A DNA stretch of 64,000 bases from Sphingobium_A sp965228065 (GTDB lineage Bacteria; Pseudomonadota; Alphaproteobacteria; Sphingomonadales; Sphingomonadaceae), in NCBI GenBank assembly GCA_965228065.1, contig OZ245788.1:5022001-5086000 (forward strand), given 5' to 3'. Below the pieces are notes generated by a model. The model did not search any database, was not told where the DNA came from, and saw only the letters and a list, made by a program, of their open reading frames with translations. Below are positions 25,941 to 34,506 of this stretch, piece after piece. Position 1 is the first letter of the stretch, and every line of letters begins with the position of its first letter. Both the position numbers and the translations under genes were made by a program.

Positions 25941-27206
25941 TCAGCGCTCCCGCAATTCAGGCGCGGGCGCGGTCAGTCGCTCAAGGCGAGCCTCGGCATC
26001 GTGATAGGCTGCCAGGGCATCGGTGAACGCCGCGCGTGTCTCGGCAAGCGTTCTTTCCGCCTCCAGCAGGTCGAGCTGACTGAACTTGCCCTGGGCATAA
26101 CCGACACGGGCAATCCGCGCGGCCTCCAATGCCGCGGCAAGGCCAGGGCCGCCCATGGATCTGGCCGATGCCGCCGCATTGGCGAGTTGGGCCTGCGCGC
26201 CTGCAATGGCCTGCTCGGCCTCGATGATCGCCAGCCTGCGATTGGCGTCGGCGCGATCTTGCTCCGCCCGGGCCTGGCTGACAGCTGCGGAACCGTTGTT
26301 GAAGACGGGAAAGGGAATGGCGATCCCCACCACGGCCGCCATGTCGTTGGTCTGCGCGAGACGACGTGCGCCAGCGCTGATCGTGATGTCGGGAATGCGC
26401 TGGGATCGTGCGAGCCGAACCTGGGCGCTGGCCGTATTCACGTCCGCTTGGGCGGCGGCAAGCGCCAGCGTTCCGTCGGGCGCGATCGTCATCACCGGCC
26501 CGTAGCCGCCGATACGGTCGAACCAGGCCAGATCAAGCGCACCATCGATGGGCTGACCGATCAGGCGCGCGAGATTGCCGCGTGCCACTTGGGCCTCGCG
26601 GGTCGCCCGTTCCAACCCAAGCTCGGCGTTGACACGCAGTACGTCGGCACGCTGCTGGTCGATCGGTGCCCCCGCGCCGGCAGTCACGCGAACGCGCGCC
26701 GCCCTGAAGGCATTACCCGCGATCTCTGCTTGCTGGCGTGCGACGTCCACCCGCCGTTCGGCGGCGGCCGCCTCGATATAGGTTTGCGATATTCGCAGAT
26801 TGAGGTCTGCAAGCGCGATAGCTGCGTCGATGCGAGCGCGATTGCTGCGGGAATCGGCGACCGCGATGCGGGCCGAACGCTTGCCGCCCAGCTCGATCGG
26901 CAAGGCAAGACTCGCGGTCGTTTCGGCGCTTCGGACGCCGCGATAATCACCCGACCCCGCGACATTCTCCGTCTGCACCTGAATCTCAGGATTGGGCCGA
27001 AGGCCAGCGATGGTGCGGGCAGCGCCAGCCGCACGCAGGTCGGCGCTCGCAGCATCGATACTGGGGGAGCTACCCCCCGCGATGGTACGGGCACGTTCCA
27101 GCGTGAAGACAGGTTGATTGGCAGACGGCGGCGATGTGGCCGTCTGCGCCTGCGCGATCGACGCGCAGGACGTTACGGCCAATAAGGCCGCGATGACACG
27201 ATGCAT
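25941..27206 (-). CDS. czcC: CzcC-type outer-membrane factor (TolC family)
   Basis: The 421-residue form begins MHRVIAALLAVTSCASIAQAQ, a clean signal peptide ending AQA; a longer frame adds 14 residues without a leader. The mature protein has two Ala-rich helical repeats of the outer-membrane efflux family (LTLERARTIAGGSS-like opening, ISQTYIEAAAAERRVDVARQ, AQGKFSQLDLLEAERTLAETRAAF). It forms the trimeric channel that carries metal from CzcAB across the outer membrane. It follows a small His-rich gene by 65 bases and precedes czcB. Confidence 0.88.
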   Translation of the reverse strand: MHRVIAALLAVTSCASIAQAQTATSPPSANQPVFTLERARTIAGGSSPSIDAASADLRAAGAARTIAGLRPNPEIQVQTENVAGSGDYRGVRSAETTASLALPIELGGKRSARIAVADSRSNRARIDAAIALADLNLRISQTYIEAAAAERRVDVARQQAEIAGNAFRAARVRVTAGAGAPIDQQRADVLRVNAELGLERATREAQVARGNLARLIGQPIDGALDLAWFDRIGGYGPVMTIAPDGTLALAAAQADVNTASAQVRLARSQRIPDITISAGARRLAQTNDMAAVVGIAIPFPVFNNGSAAVSQARAEQDRADANRRLAIIEAEQAIAGAQAQLANAAASARSMGGPGLAAALEAARIARVGYAQGKFSQLDLLEAERTLAETRAAFTDALAAYHDAEARLERLTAPAPELRER

Positions 27207-27271
27207 GGATAAAGAACTCCTGACGAACCTTGAGAGCCCACCGGTCAATGCCGGAGGGAGCTAGGGAATCG

Positions 27272-27607
27272 TCAGGCTTGTGGAGGTCGTAGCGCCGGGT
27301 CAGCGGCCGCGGTTGCCATGGCTATCGCCTGGCTGGGCCGCATGATGGATCCAGCTGAATCGTGTCCAAAGGGTTCGGACTTCGCCAGCGGTGCTGCGAC
27401 ATGATGGCCATGGCAACTGCCATGATGGTGTGGATAGCCCTTGTCGCTATCGGCGGGTACCTGGTCGCCATCGCCATCGGCATGGCCAATCTCGGCAGTG
27501 CTATTGGCATCGATACAGACGATCGGCTCCATTGCATGCGTGACCGACCCGATCCCCAGGGACAGGAACACGGCCAGGCAAGCAAAAAGGATCGTCAATC
27601 GATGCAT
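27272..27607 (-). CDS. Small His-rich secreted protein
   Basis: The 111-residue protein has a signal peptide (MHRLTILFACLAVFLSLGIG, then SVTHA). The mature part is short, acidic and His-rich: GHADGDGDQ, KGYPHHHGSCHGHHVAAP and GHD. No fold is recognisable. The His cluster with one Cys suggests loose binding of Zn2+, Cd2+ or similar ions in the periplasm. It is the second gene of the czc operon, 18 bases after the CDF exporter, and could hand metal to CzcB/CzcC or buffer it. No standard family name fits. Confidence 0.65.
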   Translation of the reverse strand: MHRLTILFACLAVFLSLGIGSVTHAMEPIVCIDANSTAEIGHADGDGDQVPADSDKGYPHHHGSCHGHHVAAPLAKSEPFGHDSAGSIMRPSQAIAMATAAADPALRPPQA

Positions 27608-27625
27608 CTACGCTCCTTCTAGCAA

Positions 27626-28285
27626 CTATCGGCTCGTAGAGGCCAGAGAATGTTGTGCCGAACCTTCACTTGCCGGATTCGGGCGCAGTTCTGCGCGGGC
27701 CTGGCTGATGATTTGCAGACCACCCCAGATACCCAGGGCCGCCATGATCAGGGCGACAGCAAGATCTGGCCACGCGGTACCGGTGCCGACGACACCGGCT
27801 GCCGCTAGCAGGACCGCAAGATTGCCGATCGCGTCATTGCGCGAGCAGATCCAGACCGAGCGCATATTGGCGTCGCCACTCCGGTAGCGATAGAGCATGA
27901 GTGCAACACTGCCGTTGGCGATCAGGGCGATGACCCCGACGATCCCCATCGTCTCTGCCTGCGGCACGCCGCGGCCCAACGCCGCAAGGACCGTGGTGAC
28001 GAGCACATAAAGGCCGAAGGCGAGGATCGTACCGCCCTTGAGCAGCGCGGCGCGCGACCGCCAGCCCAGCGCCATGCCGGCGACCCCGAGACTGATCGCA
28101 TAATTGGCGGAATCGCCCAGGAAATCGAGTGCGTCCGCCTGCAGGGATCGCGATCCCGAAGCGATACCCGCGACGATCTCGCCCAGAAACATTGCCAGAT
28201 TGATCGCGAGCGCGATCCACAACATACGCCGCCAGCGCGGATCGGGCGCCGGCGGCGCGTCCGACTGGCAGCTGCTACAGACCAT
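27626..28285 (-). CDS. CDF-type cation exporter, short form
   Basis: The 219-residue membrane protein shows CDF features: LGEIVAGIASGSRSLQADALDFLGDSANYAISL carries the first metal site (D...D), and a second site lies in SVWICSRNDAIGNLAVLLAA. Six spans are expected. The usual cytoplasmic C-terminal domain is almost absent, which makes it shorter than the common 300 residues. An N-terminal CSSCQSD may bind metal. CDF proteins export Zn2+, Cd2+, Co2+ or Fe2+ to the periplasm. It is the first gene of the long czc operon, behind a PbrR/CadR-type promoter. Confidence 0.85.
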   Translation of the reverse strand: MVCSSCQSDAPPAPDPRWRRMLWIALAINLAMFLGEIVAGIASGSRSLQADALDFLGDSANYAISLGVAGMALGWRSRAALLKGGTILAFGLYVLVTTVLAALGRGVPQAETMGIVGVIALIANGSVALMLYRYRSGDANMRSVWICSRNDAIGNLAVLLAAAGVVGTGTAWPDLAVALIMAALGIWGGLQIISQARAELRPNPASEGSAQHSLASTSR

Positions 28286-28317
28286 GGATCGAGACTCGAA
28301 CAGACATCATGAACATC

Positions 28318-28348
28318 TCTATGCACCCTCTAGTTGCTAGAGGGTCAA
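28318..28348 (-). promoter_or_regulatory. PbrR/CadR-type promoter and operator of the czc operon
   Basis: Read on the minus strand: -35 TTGACC (28348-28343), 19-base spacer, -10 CATAGA (28323-28318). The spacer holds a perfect dyad, ACCCTCTAG / CTAGAGGGT (28325-28345) with a 3-base centre. A long 19-base spacer around such a dyad is the signature of MerR-family activation, and the sequence closely follows PbrR/CadR sites. The leader to the CDF gene is about 25-30 bases. Confidence 0.85.
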
Positions 28349-28378
28349 GGCAAATAATGTTCGCTCGCGCAGCCCGCA

Positions 28379-30370
28379 TCAGCCGGTTGCAGCAGCGGCG
28401 CGGCGCCGGTTGAGAATGAAGCCGCCGAACACCGCGATGAGCATCAGGAGCTGGGCGGCCATCGATTGCATGGTCGGGAAGATGCCGAGCATGGAGATGC
28501 GGATTCCGCCGCCAAGCGGCGCGATATCGATGAGACCGGCTTCCTGCAGCGCCGACACGCCCTTGCCGGCGAGAACGATGGTCAGGATCGCCATCAACCA
28601 AGCACTGTAAGCGAAGAATTTCGCAATCGGCAGGTCACGGCTGTAGCGCAGCATGGCCCAGGCGATGAGCCCGAGCAGCAGGACCGCCGAGCCGGCGCCG
28701 GCCAGCATCATGCTGCCATTGCCTTGGGTCCAGAGCGCGGCATAGAACAGGATCGTCTCGAAGACCTCGCGATAGACGACGATGAAGGCCAGGCCGAACA
28801 GGAACCAGGCCGACTGCTTCGACAATGCGCGCGACATCTTCTCCCTGATGTAGCGTTGCCATTGGTCCGCCTGCGCCTTGCCGTGCATCCAGATCCCCAC
28901 GGAGAGCAGGACGACGGCCGCGAACAGCGATCCGAACCCTTCGGTAAGCTCCCGGCTCGCGCCGCTGATCCCGATCGCATAGGTCGCGATTCCCCAGGTC
29001 AGGGCGCCCGCCGCCAGCGCCCCGATCCAGCCGCCATGGACGTAGGGCAGCACTTCAGGCCGCTCCGCCTTGCGCAGGAAGGCGATCATCGCAACGACGA
29101 TCAGCAGGGCTTCGAGCCCCTCGCGCAGCAAAATGGTAAAGGCGCCCAGGAAGGTCGATGCGCTGCTCGCTGCGTCGGGGGACAATGCCGCATCGGCGTC
29201 GTCGAACAGGCCGTCGAGCACCTGGACGCGGGTGGCGATCTCGTCCGCGGGGCGCCCCTGCTGGAGCCCCGCCCGGAATTCGCCCATGGCGCTTTCGATA
29301 TGCCCCATGAGCGTTGCATCGCGCGCGGTCAGCATCGGCTCGAGTGGCTCGAAGCCATCGAGATAGGCGGAGAGCGCGAGTTCCTGGGCGGCGTGGCGGT
29401 CGCCACCACGATAGGCGGCAAGGCTCTGTGCCAGCTTTTCGCGCGCGATGGTCAGCGAACCGGGGGCCTGCCGGATCACCGCGTCCGGGTGGCGGCGCAG
29501 ATAGGCGATCACCGCGTCCGCCTTGGCAGGTCCAATCGTCTTCGCAAGCGCCTCGGGTGTCAGCCCCGCCAGCGTCGTCAGGTCAGGGATCATGTGCCGC
29601 AGGTCGGAATCGGATTTCCACAGCCGCTCGCCCTGACTGGCAAGACCATCGGGAAATGCGAAGCGACCGGCATAGAAGGCCAGCGCCCAGCGATCTTCGC
29701 TCGGCAAGGTCGCAAAGCTTTGCATTGCCGTGCCGTCAATGCCCTGACCGATCACTTGGTACAGCGCGAAGGGACTGCGCTGCCGCGCGCGCTTCACCTC
29801 GCTAAAGGCGATCGGTGGCGTCGTGAGCTTTGCAGCATCGGGGCCATGCCCATCCCCGGTCATGCCATGGCAGCTCGCGCAATTCTGCGCGAACAAGGAG
29901 GCGCCCCGGGCCGGGTCGGGCGCCTTGCTCGGCGCGAGGGGCACCGGATAGGCCTTGAGTAGATCGGCGGCGAGACCGTGGGCGATGCGGGCGACTTCCT
30001 CGGGGGTGCCTTTCGCGGCAATCAAACCCTGGAGACGGGTTGCGCCGGCGATCAGCGGTCCGCGCGCCGGTGTGGGCGGCAGAGCCGCGAGGCGGCTTGA
30101 CACCGACGCCGCGAATTCGGTCATCTCGGCATATTCGGAAGGACTCTTCACCCGTCCACCGCTGACAGCACCGCCATAATCGACCGCCATATAGTCGAGC
30201 AGCCGCCATGCCGTCTGCACGTCAGCAGTATCGGCGTGGGCAATGGTGCTGACACCGGCCATACAGAGAAATGCTGCCAGGACGGCCAGGGCGCGCCGAA
30301 ACAACAGCTTTGGTGCCGGTGTGACGGGAGGACTCGGGCGGCGAGATTCGGCAGGGTGGAAGCGAGGCAT
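28379..30370 (-). CDS. pbrT: Cytochrome c / FTR1-family permease, PbrT-like
   Basis: The 663-residue protein fuses a periplasmic cytochrome c part to an FTR1 iron-permease part. After a leader (FRRALAVLAAFLCMAG, then STIAHA) comes a helical stretch and a haem site CASCH at 164-168. The membrane domain holds two FTR1 motifs: REGLEALLIV near 414 and REVFETILFY near 545. FTR1 proteins take up Fe3+ (or Fe2+ oxidised on the way); the PbrT member of lead operons takes up Pb2+. Its promoter has a PbrR-type dyad and the regulator gene lies next to it, favouring PbrT. That promoter places the start of transcription almost at the ATG, so the mRNA may be leaderless or a later TTG start may be used. Confidence 0.85.
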   Translation of the reverse strand: MPRFHPAESRRPSPPVTPAPKLLFRRALAVLAAFLCMAGVSTIAHADTADVQTAWRLLDYMAVDYGGAVSGGRVKSPSEYAEMTEFAASVSSRLAALPPTPARGPLIAGATRLQGLIAAKGTPEEVARIAHGLAADLLKAYPVPLAPSKAPDPARGASLFAQNCASCHGMTGDGHGPDAAKLTTPPIAFSEVKRARQRSPFALYQVIGQGIDGTAMQSFATLPSEDRWALAFYAGRFAFPDGLASQGERLWKSDSDLRHMIPDLTTLAGLTPEALAKTIGPAKADAVIAYLRRHPDAVIRQAPGSLTIAREKLAQSLAAYRGGDRHAAQELALSAYLDGFEPLEPMLTARDATLMGHIESAMGEFRAGLQQGRPADEIATRVQVLDGLFDDADAALSPDAASSASTFLGAFTILLREGLEALLIVVAMIAFLRKAERPEVLPYVHGGWIGALAAGALTWGIATYAIGISGASRELTEGFGSLFAAVVLLSVGIWMHGKAQADQWQRYIREKMSRALSKQSAWFLFGLAFIVVYREVFETILFYAALWTQGNGSMMLAGAGSAVLLLGLIAWAMLRYSRDLPIAKFFAYSAWLMAILTIVLAGKGVSALQEAGLIDIAPLGGGIRISMLGIFPTMQSMAAQLLMLIAVFGGFILNRRRAAAATG

Positions 30371-30376
30371 CCCGGC

Positions 30377-30407
30377 CTCATAAACCCTCTAGCAGCTAGA
30401 GGGTCAA
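30377..30407 (-). promoter_or_regulatory. PbrR/CadR-type promoter and operator of the pbrT-like gene
   Basis: Minus strand: -35 TTGACC (30407-30402), 19-base spacer, -10 TATGAG (30382-30377). The dyad ACCCTCTAG / CTAGAGGGT (30384-30404) differs from the czc-operon site only in its 3-base centre. The -10 box ends six bases before the annotated ATG. Confidence 0.85.
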
Positions 30408-30437
30408 GCAGTTCTGCAACTTAGTTGCAATAGCGGG

Positions 30438-30857
30438 TCATCCCAAGCGCTCGACATCTGGCGCCAAAGTCTCGATGATCCGACATTCCGAGATAGTCCC
30501 CTGCCCGCATTGGACGATGAGATTGCTCAGCTCCGAACGCAAGGTCGCCAGATCCTTCAACTTGCGATCGATCTCGGCGAGATGTTCTCGGGCGATGAGA
30601 TCCACCGCCGAGCAGGAAATGTCCTTCTGATCCGCCAGGCCGAGCAGCGCCTGGACTTGGTCGAGGGAAAAACCCAGAGCCCGCGCGCGACGGATGAAGC
30701 TGAGCCGCGCAAGGTGCTGGGGCGAGTAGGCACGATAATTGTTCTTCGTGCGTTCAGGCGCCTCCAGCAAGCCGGCGCTTTCATAATAGCGGATCGTCTC
30801 CACCTTCGTTCCCGTGGCGGCGGCGAGCTTGCCGATGCTGAGCGACCCTGACGCCAT
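30438..30857 (-). CDS. pbrR: MerR-family regulator, PbrR/CadR type
   Basis: The 139-residue protein has the MerR helix-turn-helix and wing (LSIGKLAAATGTKVETIRYYE, then RAYSPQHLARLSFIRRARALGFS), a long dimer helix and a metal loop. Three Cys are visible: C82 in ISCSAVD, C117 and C125 in QCGQGTISEC. One Cys before the dimer helix and two in the loop is the PbrR/CadR arrangement for Pb2+, Cd2+ or Zn2+. With metal bound it untwists 19-base-spacer promoters. Matching operators stand before pbrT (next gene) and before the czc operon, so it probably commands both. Specificity among Pb, Cd and Zn is not resolved. Confidence 0.88.
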   Translation of the reverse strand: MASGSLSIGKLAAATGTKVETIRYYESAGLLEAPERTKNNYRAYSPQHLARLSFIRRARALGFSLDQVQALLGLADQKDISCSAVDLIAREHLAEIDRKLKDLATLRSELSNLIVQCGQGTISECRIIETLAPDVERLG

Positions 30858-30862
30858 CGACC

Positions 30863-30893
30863 ATGACCCTATAGTGACTTTAGGCTTCTATAG
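30863..30893 (+). promoter_or_regulatory. MerR-type promoter beside pbrR, pointing away from it
   Basis: Plus strand: ATGACC (30863-30868), 19-base spacer, CTATAG (30888-30893). The spacer contains the imperfect dyad CCTATAG / CTTTAGG (30868-30884). This is the usual place for the divergent target promoter of a MerR regulator and also serves pbrR autoregulation. No plus-strand gene follows; the next gene lies on the minus strand. Confidence 0.65.
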
Positions 30894-30925
30894 AGATCTT
30901 TGGCACAAAGAGTCGAGCAGGCTGT

Positions 30926-30947
30926 GGCGCCGGAGAAGGCCGGCGCC
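30926..30947. terminator. GC-rich hairpin after cusF
   Basis: GGCGCCGG (30926-30933) pairs perfectly with CCGGCGCC (30940-30947) over a 6-base loop. It lies 11 bases downstream of the cusF stop on the minus strand. There is no T-run, so it is a stabilising 3' hairpin or a weak terminator for the cus operon. Confidence 0.4.
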
Positions 30948-30958
30948 ATCGAACCTGG

Positions 30959-31351
30959 TCAGGGCTGCTTGTGGATCGCGGTCACCTCGCCCGCGCTGCC
31001 GGTCAACGTAAGGTCAAAATCGACCTTGTCGCCGACCTTGGCAGCATCGGTGATCGCCGGTGCAGCCTTGAACGCCATCGTCATCGCCGGCCATTTGGCT
31101 TCGGGGATCGGGCCATGATCGAGCGTGATCGTGCCTGCCGCCTTGTCGATCACGGTGACCGTACCATGACCCTTGGCCATGATCGGCGCAGTGGCCGCCG
31201 GTGCCATCGCCATGTTGCCCATGTCGCTGTTCATGGCTGCGGCAGGCGCCGCCTGGTTGGTCTCGGCCGCAACGGGCGTCTCCGCTTTCTTGCCGCACGC
31301 GGCGGTCAAGGCGGCGAGGCCAAGGGCAATCGTCAGTCGTACATAGGTCAT
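30959..31351 (-). CDS. cusF: CusF-like periplasmic copper-binding lipoprotein
   Basis: The 130-residue protein has a leader with lipobox LTAAC near residue 19, then a Met/Ala-rich linker (MNSDMGNMAMAP). The C-terminal domain is CusF-like: GHGTVTVIDKAAGTITLDHGPIPEAKWPAMTMAFK supplies the H and the W..M.M ligands that bind Cu+ or Ag+ by a cation-pi contact. CusF hands metal to CusB and CusA. It is the last gene of the cusCBAF operon, 17 bases after cusA. A second CusF domain is fused to CusB here, so the system has two. Confidence 0.88.
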   Translation of the reverse strand: MTYVRLTIALGLAALTAACGKKAETPVAAETNQAAPAAAMNSDMGNMAMAPAATAPIMAKGHGTVTVIDKAAGTITLDHGPIPEAKWPAMTMAFKAAPAITDAAKVGDKVDFDLTLTGSAGEVTAIHKQP

Positions 31352-31368
31352 GGTCTTCTCCTTGCAGG

Positions 31369-34300
31369 TTAAACAGGTTGGCGGATGGATTTTGCCCGTC
31401 GCCGCCGGAGCAAAAGATAGGCGGCGGGAAGGACGAACATGGACAGCAGTGGCGCGGTGAGCATGCCGCCGATCATCGGGGCGGCGATCCGGCTCATCAC
31501 TTCGGAGCCTGCGCCCGATCCGAGCAGGATCGGCAGCAGGCCGGCGAGGATGACCGCGACCGTCATCGCCTTGGGCCGGACGCGAAGCAACGCGCCCTCG
31601 CGCACCGCCGCCTCGACCTGACCGGCATCAAGGTCGTCACCGCGCTCCTCCAGCGCATTTTTCAGGTAGATCAGCATCACCACGCCGAACTCGGCCGAGA
31701 CGCCGGCGAGTGCGATGAACCCGACCCCGGTTGCGACCGACTGGTTGAATCCGAGCAGATAGAGGATCCAGATCCCGCCGGTGAGCGCGAACGGCAGCGT
31801 GCCCATGATCAAGGCCGCTTCGTCGAACCGGCCGAAGATCATGTAGAGCAGCACGAAGATGATCAGCAGCGTCGCAGGCACGACCAGCTTGAGCTTGTCG
31901 ACCGCGCGCTGGAGATATTCGAACTGGCCTGAGTAAGCGATGCTGACGCCCGGCGAGAGCCTGACCTGCTTCGCCACCGCGCGTTGCAGATCGCCGACCA
32001 CCGAGGCGAGGTCGCGCCCGCGCACATCGACATAGACCCAGGTCGAGGGCCGCGCATTCTCGGTCTTGAGCATCGGCGGGCCTTCGGCGATCGATATGTT
32101 CGCCACCGTGCCGAGCGTGATCTGCTGCCCCGACGGGGTCAGGACCGACAGTGTCCGCAGGCCCTCCAGGCTGTCGCGCAGTTCGCGCGGATAGCGCACG
32201 CTGATCGGATAGCGGGCCAGCCCCTCGACTGTCTCGCCGATAGTCTCGCCGCCGATCGCGCCCGAGACGATCGCCTGCACATCGGTGATGTTGAGCCCGA
32301 ACCGTGCGGCGGCGGCCCGGTCGATATCGACATCGACATAGCGCCCGCCGGTCAGCCGTTCGGCGAGGGCGGAGGAAACGCCCGGCACGGTCTTGGCGAC
32401 CGTCTCGACATCATGCGCGATGCGATCGAGCTGGGCGAGATCGGCGCCGGAGACCTTGACTCCGATCGGGCTCTTGATGCCGGTCGCCAGCATGTCGATG
32501 CGGTTCCTGATCGGCGGCACCCAGACATTGGCGAGGCCGGGCAGCTTCACCGTCCGGTCGAGTTCGTCGACCAGTTTCTCCGGCGTCATCCCGGGACGCC
32601 ATTGGTCGCGGGGCTTGAACTGGATCGTCGTCTCGAACATCTCCAGCGGTGCCGGATCAGTCGCGGTCTCGGCGCGACCGGCCTTGCCGAACACGCTCTC
32701 GACCTCGGGCACCGTCTTGATCAGCCGGTCGGTCTGCTGGAGCAGTTGCGAGGCCTTGGCCGCAGAGAGGCCCGGCAAGGCCGAGGGCATGTAGAGCAGG
32801 TCGCCCTCATCAAGATTGGGCATGAATTCGCCGCCAAGCCGGGTGAGTGGCCAGGCCGTTGTCGCGAAGACCAGCGCTGCGATCAGCAGCACCGCCTTGG
32901 GTTTTCGCATCGTCCAATCGATCGCAGGCCGGTAAAGATCGGTCAGCCAGCGGTTGACTGGATTGGCCTGCTCGGCGGGGATACGGCCCCGGATCAGCCA
33001 GCCCATGAGTATCGGAACGAGGGTCACCGACAGGATCGCCGCCGACGCCATCGCATAGGTCTTGGTGAAGGCGAGCGGCGCGAACAGCCGGCCTTCCTGC
33101 GCCTCCAGCGTGAACACCGGAATGAACGACAGCGTGATGATCAGCAGACTGAAGAACAAGGCCGGCCCGACTTCGGCCGCCGCCTCGGTGACGACGGTCC
33201 AGCGCATCTCGCCCTCGAGATGCTTGCCAGGATGCTCCTGCTCCCAGCGCTCGATCTTCTTGTGGGCATTCTCGATCATCACCACGGCCGCATCGACCAT
33301 CGCGCCGATGGCGATGGCGATACCGCCCAGCGACATGATATTGGCGTTGACGCCCTGGAACCGCATGACGACGAACGCGGCCAGCACGCCCAATGGCAGG
33401 GTCAGGATCGCCACCAGCGCCGAGCGGACGTGCCACAGGAATAGCCCGCAGACGATCGCGACGACGATGAACTCCTCGATCAGCTTGTGGGTGAGGTTCT
33501 CGACCGCGCGATCGATCAACTGCGAGCGGTCATAGACCGTCACCACCTCGACACCTGGCGGCAGGCTTTTCTTGAGATCGGCGAGCTTGTCCTTGACCGC
33601 CGCGATCGTTTCTCGGGCATTCTTGCCCGAGCGAAGGATCACCACGCCGCCGGCGACCTCGCCCTCCCCGTTCAGCTCGGCGATGCCGCGCCGCATCTCG
33701 GGGCCGATCTGGATGGTGGCGACGTCGCCGAGACGCACAGGCACTCCACCGGCCGCCGTCTTCAGCGGAATCGCCCGGAAGTCGTCGAGCGACTTCAGAT
33801 AGCCCGAAGCGCGGACCATATATTCGGCTTCGGCCATCTCCAGCACCGAGCCGCCCGCTTCCTGATTGGCCTGTTGGATCGCCTGGACCGCCTGTTGGTG
33901 GGTGATCCCGTAGGCGGCGAGCTTCACCGGATCGAGCAGCACCTGGTATTGCTTGACCATGCCACCGATGCTCGCGACCTCGGCGACGCCGGTCACGGTC
34001 TTCAATTCGTAGCGCAGGAACCAATCCTGAAGCCCCCGGAGCTGCGACAGGTCATGCCGGCCGCTCCGGTCGACTAGCGCATATTCATAGACCCAGCCGA
34101 CCCCGGTGGCGTCAGGGCCGAGCGCGCTGCGAGCGCTCGGCGGCAAGCGCCCCTGCACCTGATTCAAATATTCGAGCACGCGGCTGCGTGCCCAATAGAG
34201 ATCGGTCCCGTCCTCGAAGATCACATAGACGAAGCTGTCGCCGAAGAAGGAATAGCCGCGCACCGTCTTGGCGCCGGGCACCGACAGCATGGTGGTGGTC

Positions 34301-34506
34301 AGCGGATAGGTGACCTGGTTCTCGACGATCTGCGGCGCTTGCCCCGGATAGGAGGTGCGGATCACGACCTGCACGTCGGACAGGTCGGGCAGCGCATCGA
34401 TCGGGGTCGAGCGCACCGCCCACAACCCGGCGCCGACCAATGCCAGCATCGCGATCAGGACGAAGAAGCGGTTCCTGACCGACCAGCGGATGAGATGGGC
34501 GATCAC
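31369..34506 (-). CDS. cusA: CusA-type copper/silver RND exporter
   Basis: The 1045-residue pump has heavy-metal RND features: STPIDALPDLSDVQVVIRT, SIGGMVKQYQVLLDP, and GGIAIAIGAMVDAAVVMIEN in span 4. Copper-type signs are GGEFMPNLDEGDLLYMPSAL and ANVWVPPIRNRIDMLATGI, which carry the Met ladder region of CusA. It takes Cu+ or Ag+ from the periplasm (via CusF and CusB) and from the membrane and expels it through CusC. Its start overlaps cusB by four bases. Length and motifs are normal, with no break seen. Confidence 0.93.
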   Translation of the reverse strand: MIAHLIRWSVRNRFFVLIAMLALVGAGLWAVRSTPIDALPDLSDVQVVIRTSYPGQAPQIVENQVTYPLTTTMLSVPGAKTVRGYSFFGDSFVYVIFEDGTDLYWARSRVLEYLNQVQGRLPPSARSALGPDATGVGWVYEYALVDRSGRHDLSQLRGLQDWFLRYELKTVTGVAEVASIGGMVKQYQVLLDPVKLAAYGITHQQAVQAIQQANQEAGGSVLEMAEAEYMVRASGYLKSLDDFRAIPLKTAAGGVPVRLGDVATIQIGPEMRRGIAELNGEGEVAGGVVILRSGKNARETIAAVKDKLADLKKSLPPGVEVVTVYDRSQLIDRAVENLTHKLIEEFIVVAIVCGLFLWHVRSALVAILTLPLGVLAAFVVMRFQGVNANIMSLGGIAIAIGAMVDAAVVMIENAHKKIERWEQEHPGKHLEGEMRWTVVTEAAAEVGPALFFSLLIITLSFIPVFTLEAQEGRLFAPLAFTKTYAMASAAILSVTLVPILMGWLIRGRIPAEQANPVNRWLTDLYRPAIDWTMRKPKAVLLIAALVFATTAWPLTRLGGEFMPNLDEGDLLYMPSALPGLSAAKASQLLQQTDRLIKTVPEVESVFGKAGRAETATDPAPLEMFETTIQFKPRDQWRPGMTPEKLVDELDRTVKLPGLANVWVPPIRNRIDMLATGIKSPIGVKVSGADLAQLDRIAHDVETVAKTVPGVSSALAERLTGGRYVDVDIDRAAAARFGLNITDVQAIVSGAIGGETIGETVEGLARYPISVRYPRELRDSLEGLRTLSVLTPSGQQITLGTVANISIAEGPPMLKTENARPSTWVYVDVRGRDLASVVGDLQRAVAKQVRLSPGVSIAYSGQFEYLQRAVDKLKLVVPATLLIIFVLLYMIFGRFDEAALIMGTLPFALTGGIWILYLLGFNQSVATGVGFIALAGVSAEFGVVMLIYLKNALEERGDDLDAGQVEAAVREGALLRVRPKAMTVAVILAGLLPILLGSGAGSEVMSRIAAPMIGGMLTAPLLSMFVLPAAYLLLRRRRAKSIRQPV

